DNA from: Trachelipus rathkii
Lineage: Eukaryota > Arthropoda > Malacostraca > Isopoda > Trachelipodidae
Length of the DNA stretch: 33,139 nucleotides
Reading direction: 5' to 3'
Assembly (NCBI GenBank): GCA_015478945.1
Contig: JABUQX010118585.1
Location: 1-33,139 of the forward strand
The position numbers were made by a program, and so were the translations under genes. The notes below the pieces were generated by a model, which worked only from the letters and a program-made list of their open reading frames with translations, was not told where the DNA came from and made no database searches. Of this stretch, positions 32,876 through 33,139 are shown one piece after another (the first letter of the stretch is position 1; each line of letters opens with the position of its first letter).

Positions 32876-33139
32876 GCTAGACTGGTGTGAGTGAGTCTCG
32901 TGCTTTTATAATTGGAACGGTGGTACGGATTGACAGTAGGTAGAATATCATACACATAGTTTACGAACAATTTCTTAATTAATAATTAAGACATGAAACT
33001 AATGTTTCCTAAAGAATACGAAAGAACATGGATACCAAACTGTATTTTTTTTAGCTCACGCTAGTACTTCAGCTAATTCATAGTATGGATTAATAATGAT
33101 TATTTGAGAATTGATAAATTTTTAGATGCGAAATTGCTG

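Noticed and set aside
1..33139. CRISPR array, bacterial operon, riboswitch or replication origin
   Set aside because: The repeats are simple microsatellites without regular spacers. There are no ribosome-binding-site-linked gene chains, and composition and gene type are eukaryotic.

Overview
The window looks like animal nuclear DNA, most likely from an arthropod and probably a decapod crustacean of the penaeid-shrimp type. Microsatellites, mainly (TA)n, (GA)n/(CT)n, (CA)n and (AAT)n, fill a large share of it. The genes are single exons or transposon remnants. The one intact coding block resembles an arthropod Kekkon-type protein (leucine-rich repeats plus immunoglobulin domain). The species call is an inference; no rRNA or mitochondrial marker is present. 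I see no bacterial operons, CRISPR arrays or intact tRNA genes.

Layout. 1-9,300: microsatellite-rich DNA with a degraded non-LTR retrotransposon (Gag zinc-knuckle and endonuclease remnants, minus strand, about 3,690-4,250), an unassigned 107-codon ORF (2,631-2,954) and dispersed repeats. 9,400-28,540: a very large inverted repeat. Its left arm (about 9,400-15,560) and right arm (about 22,965-28,540) are reverse-complement copies, collinear throughout but heavily diverged. Each arm carries the same degraded block of a Polinton/Maverick virus-like DNA transposon. Reading outward from the centre, the block holds an rve-type integrase with a C-terminal chromodomain, a structural protein of the penton/minor-capsid kind, a small basic core-like protein, and a capsid-type protein of the F54H12.2-like family. 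An outer segment of unknown coding content follows. 15,560-22,965: a spacer that is not mirrored. It holds AT-rich DNA, a few unassigned ORF-like pieces, an (AAT)n tract, a 36-bp perfect palindrome, a copy of a GA-linked dispersed repeat, a tRNA-like hairpin sequence, a CpG-rich patch and the 3' part of a dead LINE reverse-transcriptase ORF. 28,547-29,195: the intact first coding exon of a Kekkon-like leucine-rich-repeat receptor on the minus strand. The right arm ends within a few bases of this exon, so the Polinton pair probably lies in the first coding intron. 29,200-33,139: AT microsatellites, a second copy of the repeat seen at 5,821, and otherwise unassigned DNA.

The integrase would insert the element. 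The structural proteins are the capsid set that makes Polintons virus-like. All are broken by stops and frameshifts, and the breaks fall at different places in the two arms. The host exon has no frameshift over about 650 bases. The repeats may therefore be truly old, or poorly polished in a long-read assembly. Without reads I cannot tell which.
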